Positions 46,636-58,467 are shown, counted from the first letter of the stretch. The stretch: DNA of 64,000 nt from Acorus gramineus (GCA_030737835.1 CM060855.1:4520478-4584477), one strand, 5' to 3'. Program-made: numbers and translations. The notes: generated from the sequence alone by a model not told the origin.

Positions 46636-49095
46636 TCACCAATAATCGCCGCAAGAGCACTCGCCATCACGAAAATGGTGGAACCTCCTCCCATCTCTCA
46701 CAACAATCTCCCTCTCGACCGCCCTTGATATGAACTTGATCGCATTGTGACAATCCCCACAAATTCTCAAGTTTTTCAAAACCCTAACAGTGGCTCCAAC
46801 AGGTAGCTTCAAGAGCCCATACCCAACAGCTAATTTTTCACTATGCACAGACAAAGCGTACTCCTTCAAGTTAGGCTCAAAATTGTGCAAGACATGCTTG
46901 GTATCAGGTACATATCCCAACTTCCTCATTTTCGCACCCAATTGTGCAAGCAAATCATAGACCAGCTGGACTTCGGGGTGAGCTTTATCATCAACAACGA
47001 AGGAGTGAACCTTACCCAAGACCTCAATCCAACTGCAACCTGGTTCCTTCTTCACACCACGCTCTTTCATTGTCCACCGTACCCTCGCTGCATCCTTCCA
47101 CTGCCCTAAATCAGAGTACATGTTTGAAAGTTGCACATATGTTCCATCATTCATTGGTGTCTTCTCAAGGATTTGTTGAGCTGCATGAATCCCAAGTTCC
47201 ATGTGTCCATGGATCCGACAACCAACAAGGATAGCCTCCCACACTGGTGGGCCTGGCTCAAAGGGCATCATTTTAATCATGTGCTCTGCCTCTTTTATTA
47301 GCCCAGCTCGACCCAACAAATCAATAACAAGGGCATAGTGGTCCTCACCAGGCGATATGCCATATATTTGTTCCATTGAATCAAAATACTTGCGCCCTTC
47401 TTCTACTAGACCCGCATGGCTACAAGCCGAAAGGATGGTCAAGAAGGTGAGCCTATCAGGCAGGATATTTTCAGCCAACATTTGTTGGAAGAAAACCAAT
47501 GCCTCGTGGCCATACCCATGTTGTCCAAAGGCAGCAATCATAGCGTTCCAAGACACAGAGTCCACATTGGGCATCGTCAGGAATACACGATGGGCGGCCT
47601 CAACATCCCCACACCTAGCATACATCGTCAAAAGTGCATTACCTGAAGAATTACTTGACTCGAAACCAATCCGTATGACTTGTCCATGAAGTTGCCTACC
47701 GATCCCCAATGCTCCAAGGCTTGAGCATGCTGAGAGCACCCCAGAATAAACAAAGTCACATGGTTCAAGCACATCCTCCTCCAACCTCATCTGATTGAAC
47801 AGCTTTAATGCCTCCTCCGCAAGCCCATTTTGTGTGAACCCTGAGATCATCACTGTCCATGATAGACGATTCCTTCTTGGCATCTTTTCAAAGATCGCCC
47901 GAGCCTCATCTATCAAATTAGAGTCCATATAACCTGACATGATTGCATTCCAAGAAACGACATCCCTCTCCCCCATCTCTTCAAAAACCCGCCTTGCTAA
48001 TTTGACATCACTGCTCTTTGAGTACATCGCGATTAGTGCATTATGGACAGGCAAATAAGCTTTACTGTCAATATCTGGTGCATTGCGTAACAAATAAGCA
48101 TGCATCTGCTTGCCATGACCAAAAAGCCCGGCATCCACACAACCACTGATCATATTCGTGTACGTAAACTCATCAAGGGTGATCTTATTATTGACCATCT
48201 GTCTAAATATTGCCAGTGCCTCCAAAGTAAGCCCATGGTGTAAATACCCTGATATCATTGCATTCCACAAAACACAAATCTTCTTTCCCTTTGACCCCTC
48301 AAAGAGCTCATGTGCCGCCTCAAGATTGCCACATCTGATATAGCCAAAAATCATGGTAGTCCATGTGAGCTCATCCCTCTCCATCATTCTATCGAAGACA
48401 TCACGAGCAAAGCCTAGTGCAAGCTTCGATGCACATCTTGAATAAAGGCAAACAAGGGCATTGGAGACAGGGAGAAAAGACTCTGTTCCCGATTTAACAA
48501 CAGCACAATGGATCTGAAAACATTGTCGCTCATCCTCAGCAGGCCAAGCGCTGAGGAGACTCGAGAACGTATAATTATCTGGGAGAAATCGGTGCTTTCT
48601 CATATCACGAAAGAGATTAATGGCAGAATAACCATTACCATTGCGCGCATAACCAGAAATCATGGCATTGTATGATATAGTATCGCGCATGCTTAATGGC
48701 GTCCCATTAAATGTCTCTCTAGCGAGCTTCATGTCACCAATATCAGAGTATGCCACAATCAATGTGGTCCTCGCAAGAATGTCAGGATGAGAAGCTGAGT
48801 CAAATAAGCGACGAGCAGAAATAAGATCACCATGTTTGCAATAGATTCCTATTAGGCGATTGAGAATGAGGGACCGTGGCTTGAACCCTGAGGTTATCAT
48901 GTGAGCATGGAGGACGCGATGGTGGAGGTGAACGAAAGAGGAGTGACGAGATAAGCCACGAGATTGGGCCTGTTGGAAGCAAAGATGGAGTTGATTGGCA
49001 TAGCTGTTGACAATATCTCGAACATCTAATCGTTGACAAAGGGTCTCCGGGATAGATGCGACATATGATGAAGATAAGGCGTTCATCATGTCCAA
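46636..49095 (-). CDS. PLS-class PPR protein with E, E+ and DYW domains (819 aa, intronless), At1g25360-like
   Basis: One uninterrupted frame. After ~65 N-terminal residues (possible organelle targeting) there are about fifteen P/L/S repeats, e.g. RTTLIVAYSDIGDMKLARETF, SYNAMISGYARNGNGYSAINLF and VSWNAMIAAFGQHGYGHEALVFF. Then come the E/E+ region with the PG box KKEPGCSWIE and a full DYW deaminase domain: HSEK (about 751-754, the HxE zinc and catalytic motif), CGDCH (about 779-783) and the terminal CSCGDYW. DYW proteins bind specific organelle transcripts and convert C to U. The sequence follows Arabidopsis At1g25360, which I recall as the mitochondrial editing factor OTP90, closely along its length. 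All catalytic residues are present. The long gap to the probable promoter (about 50300) suggests 5'-leader introns. The second OR copy starts 1.3 kb upstream on the other strand. Confidence 0.95.
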   Translation of the reverse strand: MDMMNALSSSYVASIPETLCQRLDVRDIVNSYANQLHLCFQQAQSRGLSRHSSFVHLHHRVLHAHMITSGFKPRSLILNRLIGIYCKHGDLISARRLFDSASHPDILARTTLIVAYSDIGDMKLARETFNGTPLSMRDTISYNAMISGYARNGNGYSAINLFRDMRKHRFLPDNYTFSSLLSAWPAEDERQCFQIHCAVVKSGTESFLPVSNALVCLYSRCASKLALGFARDVFDRMMERDELTWTTMIFGYIRCGNLEAAHELFEGSKGKKICVLWNAMISGYLHHGLTLEALAIFRQMVNNKITLDEFTYTNMISGCVDAGLFGHGKQMHAYLLRNAPDIDSKAYLPVHNALIAMYSKSSDVKLARRVFEEMGERDVVSWNAIMSGYMDSNLIDEARAIFEKMPRRNRLSWTVMISGFTQNGLAEEALKLFNQMRLEEDVLEPCDFVYSGVLSACSSLGALGIGRQLHGQVIRIGFESSNSSGNALLTMYARCGDVEAAHRVFLTMPNVDSVSWNAMIAAFGQHGYGHEALVFFQQMLAENILPDRLTFLTILSACSHAGLVEEGRKYFDSMEQIYGISPGEDHYALVIDLLGRAGLIKEAEHMIKMMPFEPGPPVWEAILVGCRIHGHMELGIHAAQQILEKTPMNDGTYVQLSNMYSDLGQWKDAARVRWTMKERGVKKEPGCSWIEVLGKVHSFVVDDKAHPEVQLVYDLLAQLGAKMRKLGYVPDTKHVLHNFEPNLKEYALSVHSEKLAVGYGLLKLPVGATVRVLKNLRICGDCHNAIKFISRAVEREIVVRDGRRFHHFRDGECSCGDYW

Positions 49096-50383
49096 AATGA
49101 ATCATGATTCCTCAACACACCAAATAGATCATCCTAGCTTCATCTGACAGGAAAAAATGAAGCAACTAAGCTGAGCACACTAGTGATTAATCTTGGAAAG
49201 AAGAAGATTCAAAAGGCAATAGTAAATCAAAATAACACGATGAGCTTCACAGATTATAGGTCTAAGTGGGATGATGTGCAGAAAGTATTGTACAAATAAA
49301 AGAAATTGAAAAACTCATGAGGCACCTTCCAAAAAGGACAGCTTAAAGTTTCAAAACTGAGCGAACTAAATCGAAAGCCAAGATGCACTCCATTTAGGAA
49401 ATCTAAGAACAACTATTGCATGACATGGAGAGGGATAGGGTCCTAGATTCCAAAAAGGGAACGGGGGAATTTCACTTGGAAAGGGAACAAGGAAGGAAAT
49501 ATACAGAGACATGAAGTTAAAGAAACCAGAATGTAAACCTGGATTTGTAAACCAAACATGAATACCTCATACACTATGTCCCATTTAGAGCATGGTAGTT
49601 CAAAAATACAACAAATATATAACCAATATGAGTAAACTCAAGCAAAATAACAAAAAAAAAAAAACATAAATCCACAAAATACTTAAACTCCATGAAACAT
49701 TAAACCCATTTAGAAAATGTTATTTACAAGAAAAAAAAATTCATAAAACAGGACTCTGCTGATTCTCTTTTAGAAACCCTAATTCCGGCCAAATTAAAGA
49801 ACGCAACTTTAAAAAGCTTCAGACCATTAAATCAAGGAACGAAAAAGAGAGAAGCCTCACCTTAAAAGCAGTGGTTTTTGAGGCCGTAAGAGAGATGAAG
49901 CAGGATAACGAAACCCTAATTTCAGAACAGAAAAGCAGCCATTAGAGGAAAACTAAACAACATACAGACAAGAAAAAACAGCATTAACAGTTCCCGAATG
50001 ATCCAAATCTCCAGACGCTCTCCCTCTTCGTCAAATTTTTTTTTATTTTTCAATTCATTCCCTGAAAGAAAAAAAAAAAAACACCACAAACAACAACAAC
50101 AGACGAAGAAAAAGAAAAAAAAAAAAAAGAGATAAAGAGAGAGAGAGAGAGAGAGGAAGATTTGGGAGAAAAAAAAAAGCTATTGAACTAAAGAGAAGAA
50201 GATTTGATCGTCCCCTTCTAGGGTTTTTTTTTTTTTTTTTTCTCTCCCTTCGATTCGCGCTTTCGAGAGCGATACGAGTGTCCCTCATTAATTGATAACT
50301 TACATTGCTTCGTGGGCCATTTAAACGGGTCAAATTTCATCATATCTGGATCCGATTATTCACACGGAGTAACGCCCCTTCAT
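49096..50383 (-). promoter_or_regulatory. Upstream region of the PPR gene, ending at the duplication junction
   Basis: No coding gene. On the plus strand it has 'agaaaccctaattcc' (about 49775) and 'gaaaccctaattt' (about 49910), a GA run (50138-50155), a 20-base T-run (about 50222-50242) and TGGGCC (about 50312), a site II motif. These suggest the PPR leader and promoter lie at 49.8-50.35 kb. The region stops abruptly at 50383/50384, where sequence matching OR intron 1 begins. Confidence 0.5.
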
Positions 50384-52013
50384 AGCGAGACCCGTTTCGA
50401 CCGTAACTTCAAAATTTGTGTTTTCTAAAGCACAATCGATTGTTTGTCGCGTTTGAATGAGACACATGTCTTCTTCGACTTCGAATCATGTTATTTCACA
50501 AGAAAAAATGAATCTTTATTGTGTTTGAATGAGACCCTATTCAATTGCCCTTTAAATTCTGTGTTTTCTAGACAAAAGCATTTTTTTTTTTTTGTATGAA
50601 TGAGATCCGTTTCAATTTTGGGACTAATTCTATGTTTTATAGAAGCATGGTTTGATATTGAGATTTTGGACTTGTTTGATGTTGTGTATAAATGAGACCC
50701 ATTTCTGTTTTAATATCAAATTCTGTGTTTTTTAAAATTTATTTTTGTTGTGTTTTAAGATTGAGGTTTGCTTGTTTGATGTAATGTAAAAAATAATTCT
50801 AATTTTATTGCAATTTCAATTGTGGGTCAGTTTTTGCATCATAGAAGGACCAGAGACCGTTCAAGATTTCATGCAAATGCAGCTCCAAGAGATCCAAGAC
50901 AACATCAAGAGCCGAAGAAACAAGATTTTTCTTCTCATGGAGGAGGTGATTCTCATTAAAGGCTTCTATTATAAAGTTTTTAACTTTTTTGTATTGGTTT
51001 GTCAATTTAGAATCAAATTTGATGTAGGTTAGGAGATTGCGAGTGCAACAACGCATAAAATGTTCTATTGGTGAGGATGGTGAGGAGGAAAGCGAAATGC
51101 CCGACATTCCTTCGACAATCCCATTCCTCCCAAACATGGTAATTATTTGAATTAATTTGGTCCTTCGTGTTTAGTTTTGTTTCATCTTAATGAAGCTGCC
51201 TGCTCTTGATTGTTGAAACAGACACAGAAGACTTTGAAGCAATTATATCTTACATGCTTTTCATTAATATCTGGGGTGATTGTCTTTGGAGGCCTACTTG
51301 CACCAATTGTAAGTTGATTTTTGTGCTTTCTCTGAACCTTAATTTTATGTTGTACACAAAAAAGGGGATTGTGAAGGACTAATCCAAATGCTGCCATCAC
51401 TTTATTCTTTTTCATCTGTGTCTTTTTATTTATCAAAATCGTATAGGATGTGTAATATAGGAACTTAGGCATGTTTAGCATGCAGTGCTACATATGTTGC
51501 AATGACAGAATCTTGCACATGCCATTATTAGATAATATGTACTTTATAAAGTTTTCATAGAATCATTAAATTGTAAAATCAGGGACTTTATGGTGTAGAC
51601 ATTGGGTGAGTTTTATTTCCGGAAACTGATCTAAATGTACACATGAAAGAAAGAAAAACATGAAATGTACGCTTGGGTGAACTTTCCATATTCCATTTAA
51701 GTTCCATATATAATTACAAAGTTAGTGTATGACAAATATTCGGCACAATTTATGTTTGGCAAAGTAAGCGTGTTTTCATAAATCATACGGGATAAGTATG
51801 ATTGAAGTATGGAAATAATTAAACTGTTTTTAGGTTTTTACCAATTTTAAGTATCAGAAATGCATGCAAATTTTTTATGTTGGGTGTGAAGGCGGTGATG
51901 ACAATTAGGGCTAGTTTTTTAATGATGAAGAATGTGGTAGACTATCCAAATTAAATGGATGCACAATTCGACGAGTTCAGTCAATAGATGTGGAGGTATC
52001 CATTATCCCTTCT

Positions 52014-52310
52014 TTTTTTTTTACTGGAACGGTAGGCTTTGTATTAATAAAAGGCAAAAGCCCAAAATAAAAGTACATAATCTGAAGGAAAAAGCTAAGC
52101 AAAGGAAAGATAAACTCAGACCCCACGATTTAGGCAGCACGAAAAACTAGAGTTCCACTGGTGGAAGAGACGTCTACTTGTAGAATGCTAACAGTTTCCA
52201 TCCCAAGCCCAGACAAGCCCTGGTCTATCCGATCTCCACATTGCCTACCAGCACCCTCATCCATGCTACCCCTCCACAGAACCCACCCCACATTCACCAA
52301 AATTTTGGAA
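52014..52310 (-). mobile_element. LINE 3' fragment, copy 2
   Basis: Equivalent of 8921-9215, with the same T-run and 'actggaacggtaggc' end. Few substitutions. Confidence 0.45.
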
Positions 52311-52543
52311 CATGCGGAAACGTTTGGAGTATTTTCTGACTATGGTTCTATAAATTGCTTGTGTGTTTGCCAGTTGATTAAAATTAGTGCAACACATAAA
52401 AATTCTAAGTTTTCATATACAGAGAAAAGAAAGCTTTAATGGGAATGCACTCATTGAATCCTTATTTCTCCCGTATAAATTATATATATATATATAATAA
52501 TAACCTGAAACAGATGAATGTGGGAACCAAAAAAAAAAAAAAA

Positions 52544-52629
52544 GGATTGCTTCTCGATTTGTGTGTCATCCTTGCACAAGGGCCATGCTAATCTTCTCCG
52601 TATCGTTCCAATTTTATAGGATGTCCCCG
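52544..52629 (-). pseudogene. U6 snRNA pseudogene, copy 2
   Basis: Same U6 core as at 9453-9540 (GATACGGAGAAGATTAGCATG here versus ACAGAG there, so the invariant ACAGAG is also altered), same damaged 5' end, and a T-run after the 3' end. Confidence 0.8.
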
Positions 52630-53563
52630 AATTACACTGATTCAAGGTGCACATCTTTATTTCTCCCTAATAATTAACCAGTTAGCTAATTAGTTGACCA
52701 GATGAGACAAAGGGTTATCTAGTTTAAGAAGAAACTAATGGAATATTATCATATACAATAACGGAGGCCGAAAGGTCTCTTATATAGATACAAGATGTAC
52801 AAAACCTTATAAATAGAAAAAGACCTAAAAGCCCATGAGAAAAATTCGAGTCCCGTGGGCCCAATCGTCGATTCCCCAGCAATAAGCCCAAAAGGCCTAT
52901 TCCACTTAAATAACTCCAATAGTTTATGCATTACCTCTTTCCACTAGAGCATTTTGAACATTCAATTATAATAATTTGTTTGATGCACATGTCATTGACT
53001 TATATTCTTTGGTGGACACATAGTTTCAAGTCGATTTAGATGAGATAAAAAATTGAATAACACTTTGCTTCAGCTGGAGCTTAAACTAGGATTGGGAGGT
53101 ACCTCTTATGAAGATTTCATTCGGAGTCTGCATCTTCCACTGCAATTGAGGTATGCATTACAATATAATAGTATATGTTTTGTGTTTGTCCAATTTAATC
53201 AATGATGTGTGCCGGGAATAAATTTCATTGTGAAATGCCCTGAATTTCAATTGTTTAATGATCCAGTCAGGTAGACCCTATTGTGGCTTCCTTTTCAGGA
53301 GGAGCTGTGGGTGTTATTTCAGCATTGATGTTGGTTGAGGTCAATAATGTCGAGCAACAGGAAAAGAAGAGATGCAAATATTGTAATGGAACTGGTATGT
53401 ATCTGATCACTTCAAGTACTCTTTCATGGTGAACTGAAAATGATATGCAATTAGTACCAATAAACTTTGCATGCAGAGGTCCCCTCTCTTCACTGAGGGG
53501 TCCTGTCCTGGGATCGAGTTTTTCTCCTGCTAATCAGAGTTAACCAGGGAATGAGTTAAAAAG

Positions 53564-53568
<5 letters not shown>

Positions 53569-53594
<26 letters not shown>
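53569..53594. repeat. (AT)n microsatellite expanded in copy 2
   Basis: In OR intron 6 of copy 2 the AT run is about 13 repeats, against a short interrupted 'atacatatatatatt' in copy 1 (about 10479-10492). Confidence 0.85.
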
Positions 53595-53600
<6 letters not shown>

Positions 53601-55071
53601 TCATCTGGATTCCAAATCTGTGTCTCTTATACCTGTTTTGTCAGTATGCGCGTCTATCTACATATTGTTGCAAATATCTAGCATTTGCTGCAGATAAACA
53701 ATAGGAATCTGACTTTTAGCCCCGTTTGGAACCATTTATCAAACTGATTCATCTTTTGCCAAATCAGTTTTTCAGATAAATGGTTCCAAAACGGGTATTT
53801 TTATATTCAGCTTTTGATTGCAAATTTTGATTTTTATGTGTTAAAAAGTCAACAAAACAACTTTTATTGGAAAAACAGGTTGATAGTAACTTTTATGAAA
53901 AAAACGGTTGAGAGCAGCTTCGTATGAAAAAGTTGTTTTTGATTTCCAAACATGACATTAATAAAATGGAGTGCTAGTCAGAAATCTTAGAAACCATTAT
54001 TACTTAGCAGTACATGACATTGTCCAACAATGAATGGTTTCACATTAACAAACCAATTCTTTATGTTAGACTTCTGAAAAATAAGGGAGCACTGGTGACA
54101 TATGTTATCTTTCTGGTTTCTCCACAGGATATCTGGCTTGCGCCCTTTGTTCAGCAAGTGGTGTTTGTTTGAAAATTGAACCATTTTCGATTTCAAGTGC
54201 TACTACTCGTCCCTTGCGCGCACCCACAACTAGAAGGTGCCCAAATTGTTCAGGTGCAGGGAAGGTATGAAAAATCAAATGATTTGCTCCATCATCATAT
54301 AATCAAACAGTACAACCAATCATAAACATTGATTAGTCTATATATTGTATTGATGTGATTCATCTTCCATGGCTTATGTTCTCCAGGTTATGTGCCCCAC
54401 CTGCCTCTGCACTGGAATGGTTATGGCAAGCGAGCACGACCCACGTATTGACCCATTTGATTAAGTCACCAAGCAGCGACACGTTTCAACTTGCAAAGCA
54501 CGACGACTCTATGGAAGGCTTTATAACCAAAAGAGATCTGAACCCTTTTGGTATGTGTATTTAGTGTCTTTTTGTTAAACGAACTTTCCTTAGCCGGTAA
54601 GCACTACCCACCTCTGGACGTGCGCACAGGACATCTATTTCATGGGAAAAAAACAAAAGAAAAAGTGCAACGTATATCAATTTAGATGCACCTATATCAC
54701 TGAAAGTTCTCTTATAGAGGTTTTTTTGTCTCACAGCTAGTGTATCTATTAGGTTTATTGTTAGGTCTAAGCCACTGTGATGAAAATTGTCTGTCCTCTT
54801 TTGGTGTATTGTTGTGTTGTTTCCTACCAAAATTTAATCTGTATCAGTTAAACCACTTGATGTAACTCGTACATCAAGGAAGCAAAACCTGATAGTCATA
54901 AATATGTGTGTGAAGGGTCTCTATTCATTGGGGGATAAAACACTACTCTCTCATGTCATTGTTGATATGATTTGACTTCTCTTTGTATATGTTTATGTGG
55001 GCAGGCATGCATGCAGTCTCTCACTTTGATTCTATGGATTGATTTGATGATCTGATAAGGAAATTTGTGTT

Positions 55072-55076
55072 GCCAC
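55072..55076. other. Empty target site of the copy 1 hAT insertion
   Basis: Copy 2 reads 'tgttGCCACccatcac' without interruption and with a single GCCAC; copy 1 has GCCAC on both sides of 717 extra bases. There is no excision footprint here, so insertion in copy 1 after the duplication is the simpler reading. Confidence 0.9.
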
Positions 55077-55250
55077 CCATCACTAAAATGCTGGACATCA
55101 ATCACATCATGTGCTGGAGGGGAACTTGCAAACAAGGTTTTATCTCGTGTAAGAAACAGAACCTTGTGTCAGTTGTGTGCACCAGTGAAAAGATGTATAC
55201 AAACTCACTTTCAACTATAATATTATCACTTTCACTTTTCATAACTAAAA

Positions 55251-55782
55251 GGGAAAAATCCAAATAACCCCCTATAAAATGCTTGAAATTCATACAACTT
55301 CCTGACTTTTTCTAAAGTTCATATAACCTCTTGGAAACATATATGTAAATCCAAATACCTCTCAGTTAAATTTCATTGACAGATTATTATTATTATGCTA
55401 ATATTCTTTCTGGTTAATTCTTTCTGGTTAATTTTTATTGAAAACATAATATACCAAAATGTCGTGTTAAAAATATAAAAAATCGATCTTATCTCTTCGG
55501 ATTGGGTTTTATATTCTACATGGAGGGGTAAATTTATCATGTATATAAAGTTTTTCATATTTTTAACAAATTATAGTTTTTTTTTTTAGTATATTATGTT
55601 TTTAGTGAGGGTCAACAAAACGGAATATTCGCTGAATATTCTTTAATTGTCAATGGAAGATTAACTCAATGGGTTATTTGGATTTATATAGATGTTTAGA
55701 GGGGGTTATATGGACTTTAGGAAAAATCAAAATGTTAGAATGGATTTCAAGCAGTTTGTAGGTTCTTATTTGGTTTTTTTCC
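55251..55782. mobile_element. MULE-type MITE, copy 2 of 12875-13389
   Basis: Flanked by TAACTAAAA (55242-55250, 55783-55791). Slightly longer than copy 1, because of a small repeat of 'tctttctggttaat' near 55400-55430. Confidence 0.87.
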
Positions 55783-56031
55783 TAACTAAAAATATCATGC
55801 ATGAACTCCTTAAAAAATGATTATATTGTTGCACCCAATTATCCTAAGAACCTATCTTAACAATTAATGATCAGACAGCCACTCTAGAATAACTCAAATG
55901 GTGTTGGCTCTCTAGATAGATTTATACCTGGTTCATTCGCTTTCACATGTCTTGAATCCTTTGGACCAAAAAATATATATATACATTCAAAATTTGCTCT
56001 AAACATTTATAATATTATGTCAAATTTTATA

Positions 56032-56632
56032 GAGATTTTTGCATATATGCCCCTATTACAACTCAATATTGTAAAAATATCCATGTTAAATCCTACAATG
56101 CAAAAATACTCCTCGAAAACCTATAAATTATGCAACCGTGCCCCTATCACTGACGCCGTTAAAAATCCTAGTTTACCTATGGTTAGAAATCCTAACCTAA
56201 CATAAAAAATAACTTAAATAGTATAATTAATGTAAAAAAAGAAAAATTAACTCTTCTTCACCATAAACTCTAGCCTCTATTTGAACCTTTTGAGAAGAAG
56301 AAGATGAGGGATTTGTGAATAGGTGCTCATTGTTGGACCTTTTAGGAAGAAGAGAATGAAGGATTTGATGAAAAATGAATATGCAATGTGTTTGATAGGT
56401 TTTGGAGAGGAATGAAATGGTAGAGAAGAAGAAGAAGAGAGGTTTTGAATATAGGATAAAAAAATTGATGGAATTGAGCAAACGGCGAATATCGGGTAGA
56501 GTTGATGAAATTTTAATCCAGGGGCATGGTTGCACAACTTAAAGGTTTTCAGGGATATTTTTGTACTGTGGAATTTAATAAAAATATTTTTATAATATTA
56601 AGTTTTGACAAGGGTATATATACAAAAATCCC
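56032..56632. mobile_element. MULE-type MITE, copy 2 of 13641-14279
   Basis: Flanked by AATTTTATA (56023-56031, 56633-56641). Shorter than copy 1 by about 38 bases in the interior, and more diverged than the OR part of the duplication. Confidence 0.85.
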
Positions 56633-57234
56633 AATTTTATATCCAACTCGTGGAGATACCAAAAATTTAGAATTTGTCCCATCCAATTCAATGATGGAAC
56701 TTTTGTTGGTTATAAACTACATATTATAAGTAAGAAGTTATTTTTAAATAATAAAAAGAACATGATTCATTACTTTTTATTGATGTATTTTCCCCAATGT
56801 GTCAGTGGGTGATTTTATGTATCTAAAGATTTTTTTTGGTCTTTAGCTTTGTATTTAATTTAATGGAAAATCGAGAGTGATTTATGAAACATAGATTGAA
56901 TTAGGGATCGAAGCGGGATGGGATAAATGAAAAACTCGTCTTGACCTGATACTATTGAGACGAATTTAATATCTTAAATGTCAAATTTAAGCTCGATCTA
57001 TCCCAACCAGATAAAGATATGGAATAGATTTGGAGATTCAAAAACAAAACCCAATTTGCCTCAATGAAATTACTCGTATCATTCAAAATTAATATTATAT
57101 TTTAAAAAAACTAATCTATCATATAATATAAATATCTAAACATGTATTAAATAAAAATAATTATATTTAATTTATAATTTATAAACTAAAAAATTGAATG
57201 GTCACACGATTTAATTAAAAAAAACTAAAATAAA

Positions 57235-57266
<32 letters not shown>

Positions 57267-57274
57267 TGGACCAA

Positions 57275-57314
<40 letters not shown>
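57235..57314 (-). tRNA. tRNA-Leu (UAG), copy 2 of 14875, with altered anticodon stem
   Basis: 80 bases, same fold as 16858-16937. The T arm is fully paired here, unlike copy 1. The anticodon stem reads CCAGA / TTTGG, giving one G-U pair, and the variable arm has CCAAAAGGGC. Probably still able to fold; function uncertain. Confidence 0.88.
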
Positions 57315-57878
57315 CTCATTTGAAAGCGTGTTGAAAGAGACTAATTCATCCTTTTTTTTTATTGTAAAAAGTGACATATCTCACCGTCCATTTCTCTAAA
57401 TTAAATTGATCAAATGATTTATAGACTCTCTTTGGATGAGAGCTCTAAACAATTGTCTTGGTGGTCTTAACCTAGGATCGACTTGATTACATTATGTGGA
57501 GGAGAGGAATTTGCAAACAAGTTCTGATATCTTGTGTGGACTAGTGAAAAGGTGGAGACACATGCAATTTCACTTTCAACTAAAGTATTATCAATTTTAC
57601 TATTGTTAACTAAAAATATCATGCATGAACTCCTTTATGTTGTTGTACCCAATATCCTAAGAACCTATCTAAATAAAAATCATACTGCACTTTAGTATGA
57701 CTCACATGCTATTGACTCTTTGGATAGAGTTGTACATGGTTCACTTTTCATAGGTTTGAATTCGAATCCTCCGGACTCGGATGACAAAAAAAAGATGTAC
57801 ATTCAAAATGCACTCTAAACATTTGTGATATTATGTTAAATTTTATTATATCTATAAAAATGCAACTTGGAGATTCCC

Positions 57879-58003
57879 GAAATGGGCTTGTGCCTTGCCT
57901 TGTTATTATATCCCGATGAATCCCTTTTGGGGTATTATAGGTCCTATGCCCTGTTATGTATTGTTGCTTTCTTACATGAAAAAAAAAAAAAAAAAAAAAC
58001 TTG
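57879..58003 (+). mobile_element. Short retroposon with A-tail, copy 2 of 15519-15651
   Basis: Bounded by AGATTCCC at 57871-57878 and GAGATTCCC at 58004-58012. It ends in an uninterrupted A-run of about 20, against an interrupted tail in copy 1. Confidence 0.65.
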
Positions 58004-58230
58004 GAGATTCCCAATTTTTTGTCTCATCCAATCCAATGATGGAACTTTTGTTGATCAAACTACACATTAAAAACAAATTTTTTTTTTTAAGTAAAAAAAC
58101 AAAATCATACATTCATTACTTTTATTTTGATGATTTTTTTCCCGGTGTTAGTGGGTGATTACGTATATCTATGATTTTTTATCATCAAATTTGTATATGA
58201 TTTGATGGAAAATCGAGAGTGACTTATTAA

Positions 58231-58467
58231 GAATGTGTTTGGTTGCGCGATTGTGCATCTTTTACGAATGCAGGAAGCTGTTTTTGCAATCGTGCAACCA
58301 AACAGTTTTAATATAGCAGTTTCTAGCAGACAGATTTCAGACAAATAATACCCAAAAGCTATAATTTGAAAAAGCTGGGGGGGGGGGGGGTGAGCTCCCT
58401 ACAGAATCAGTTTTAAAACTTAGATTTATGTAGAATCAGTTTTGCAATCGTGCAACCAAATGCACCC
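58231..58467. mobile_element. Tourist-like MITE, copy 2 of 15879-16107
   Basis: TAA flanks at 58228-58230 and 58468-58470. Left end GAATGTGTTTGGTTGCGCG, right end inverse intact. Contains G14 at 58377-58390. Confidence 0.8.

Larger units (their letters stand above)
50831..54464 (+). pseudogene. OR: Truncated second ORANGE copy: exons 2-8, no exon 1
   Basis: Exons 50831-50945, 51028-51138, 51222-51308, 53074-53150, 53267-53394, 54128-54264 and 54387-54464 correspond one-to-one to copy 1 exons 2-8. I see no stop, frameshift or splice-site loss, and all four Cys repeats remain. The duplication starts inside intron 1, so the promoter, start codon and transit peptide are missing. If transcribed from the adjacent PPR promoter region, the first in-frame Met in exon 2 (50871) would give a 230-residue protein lacking plastid targeting. 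It could be silent, a source of antisense or double-stranded RNA, or a new cytosolic/nuclear form. I class it as a pseudogene until expression is shown. Confidence 0.85.

Noticed and set aside
46843-48343. Several plus-strand frames of 60-110 codons opposite the PPR gene
   Set aside because: Antisense shadows of a long, well-matched PPR coding sequence.
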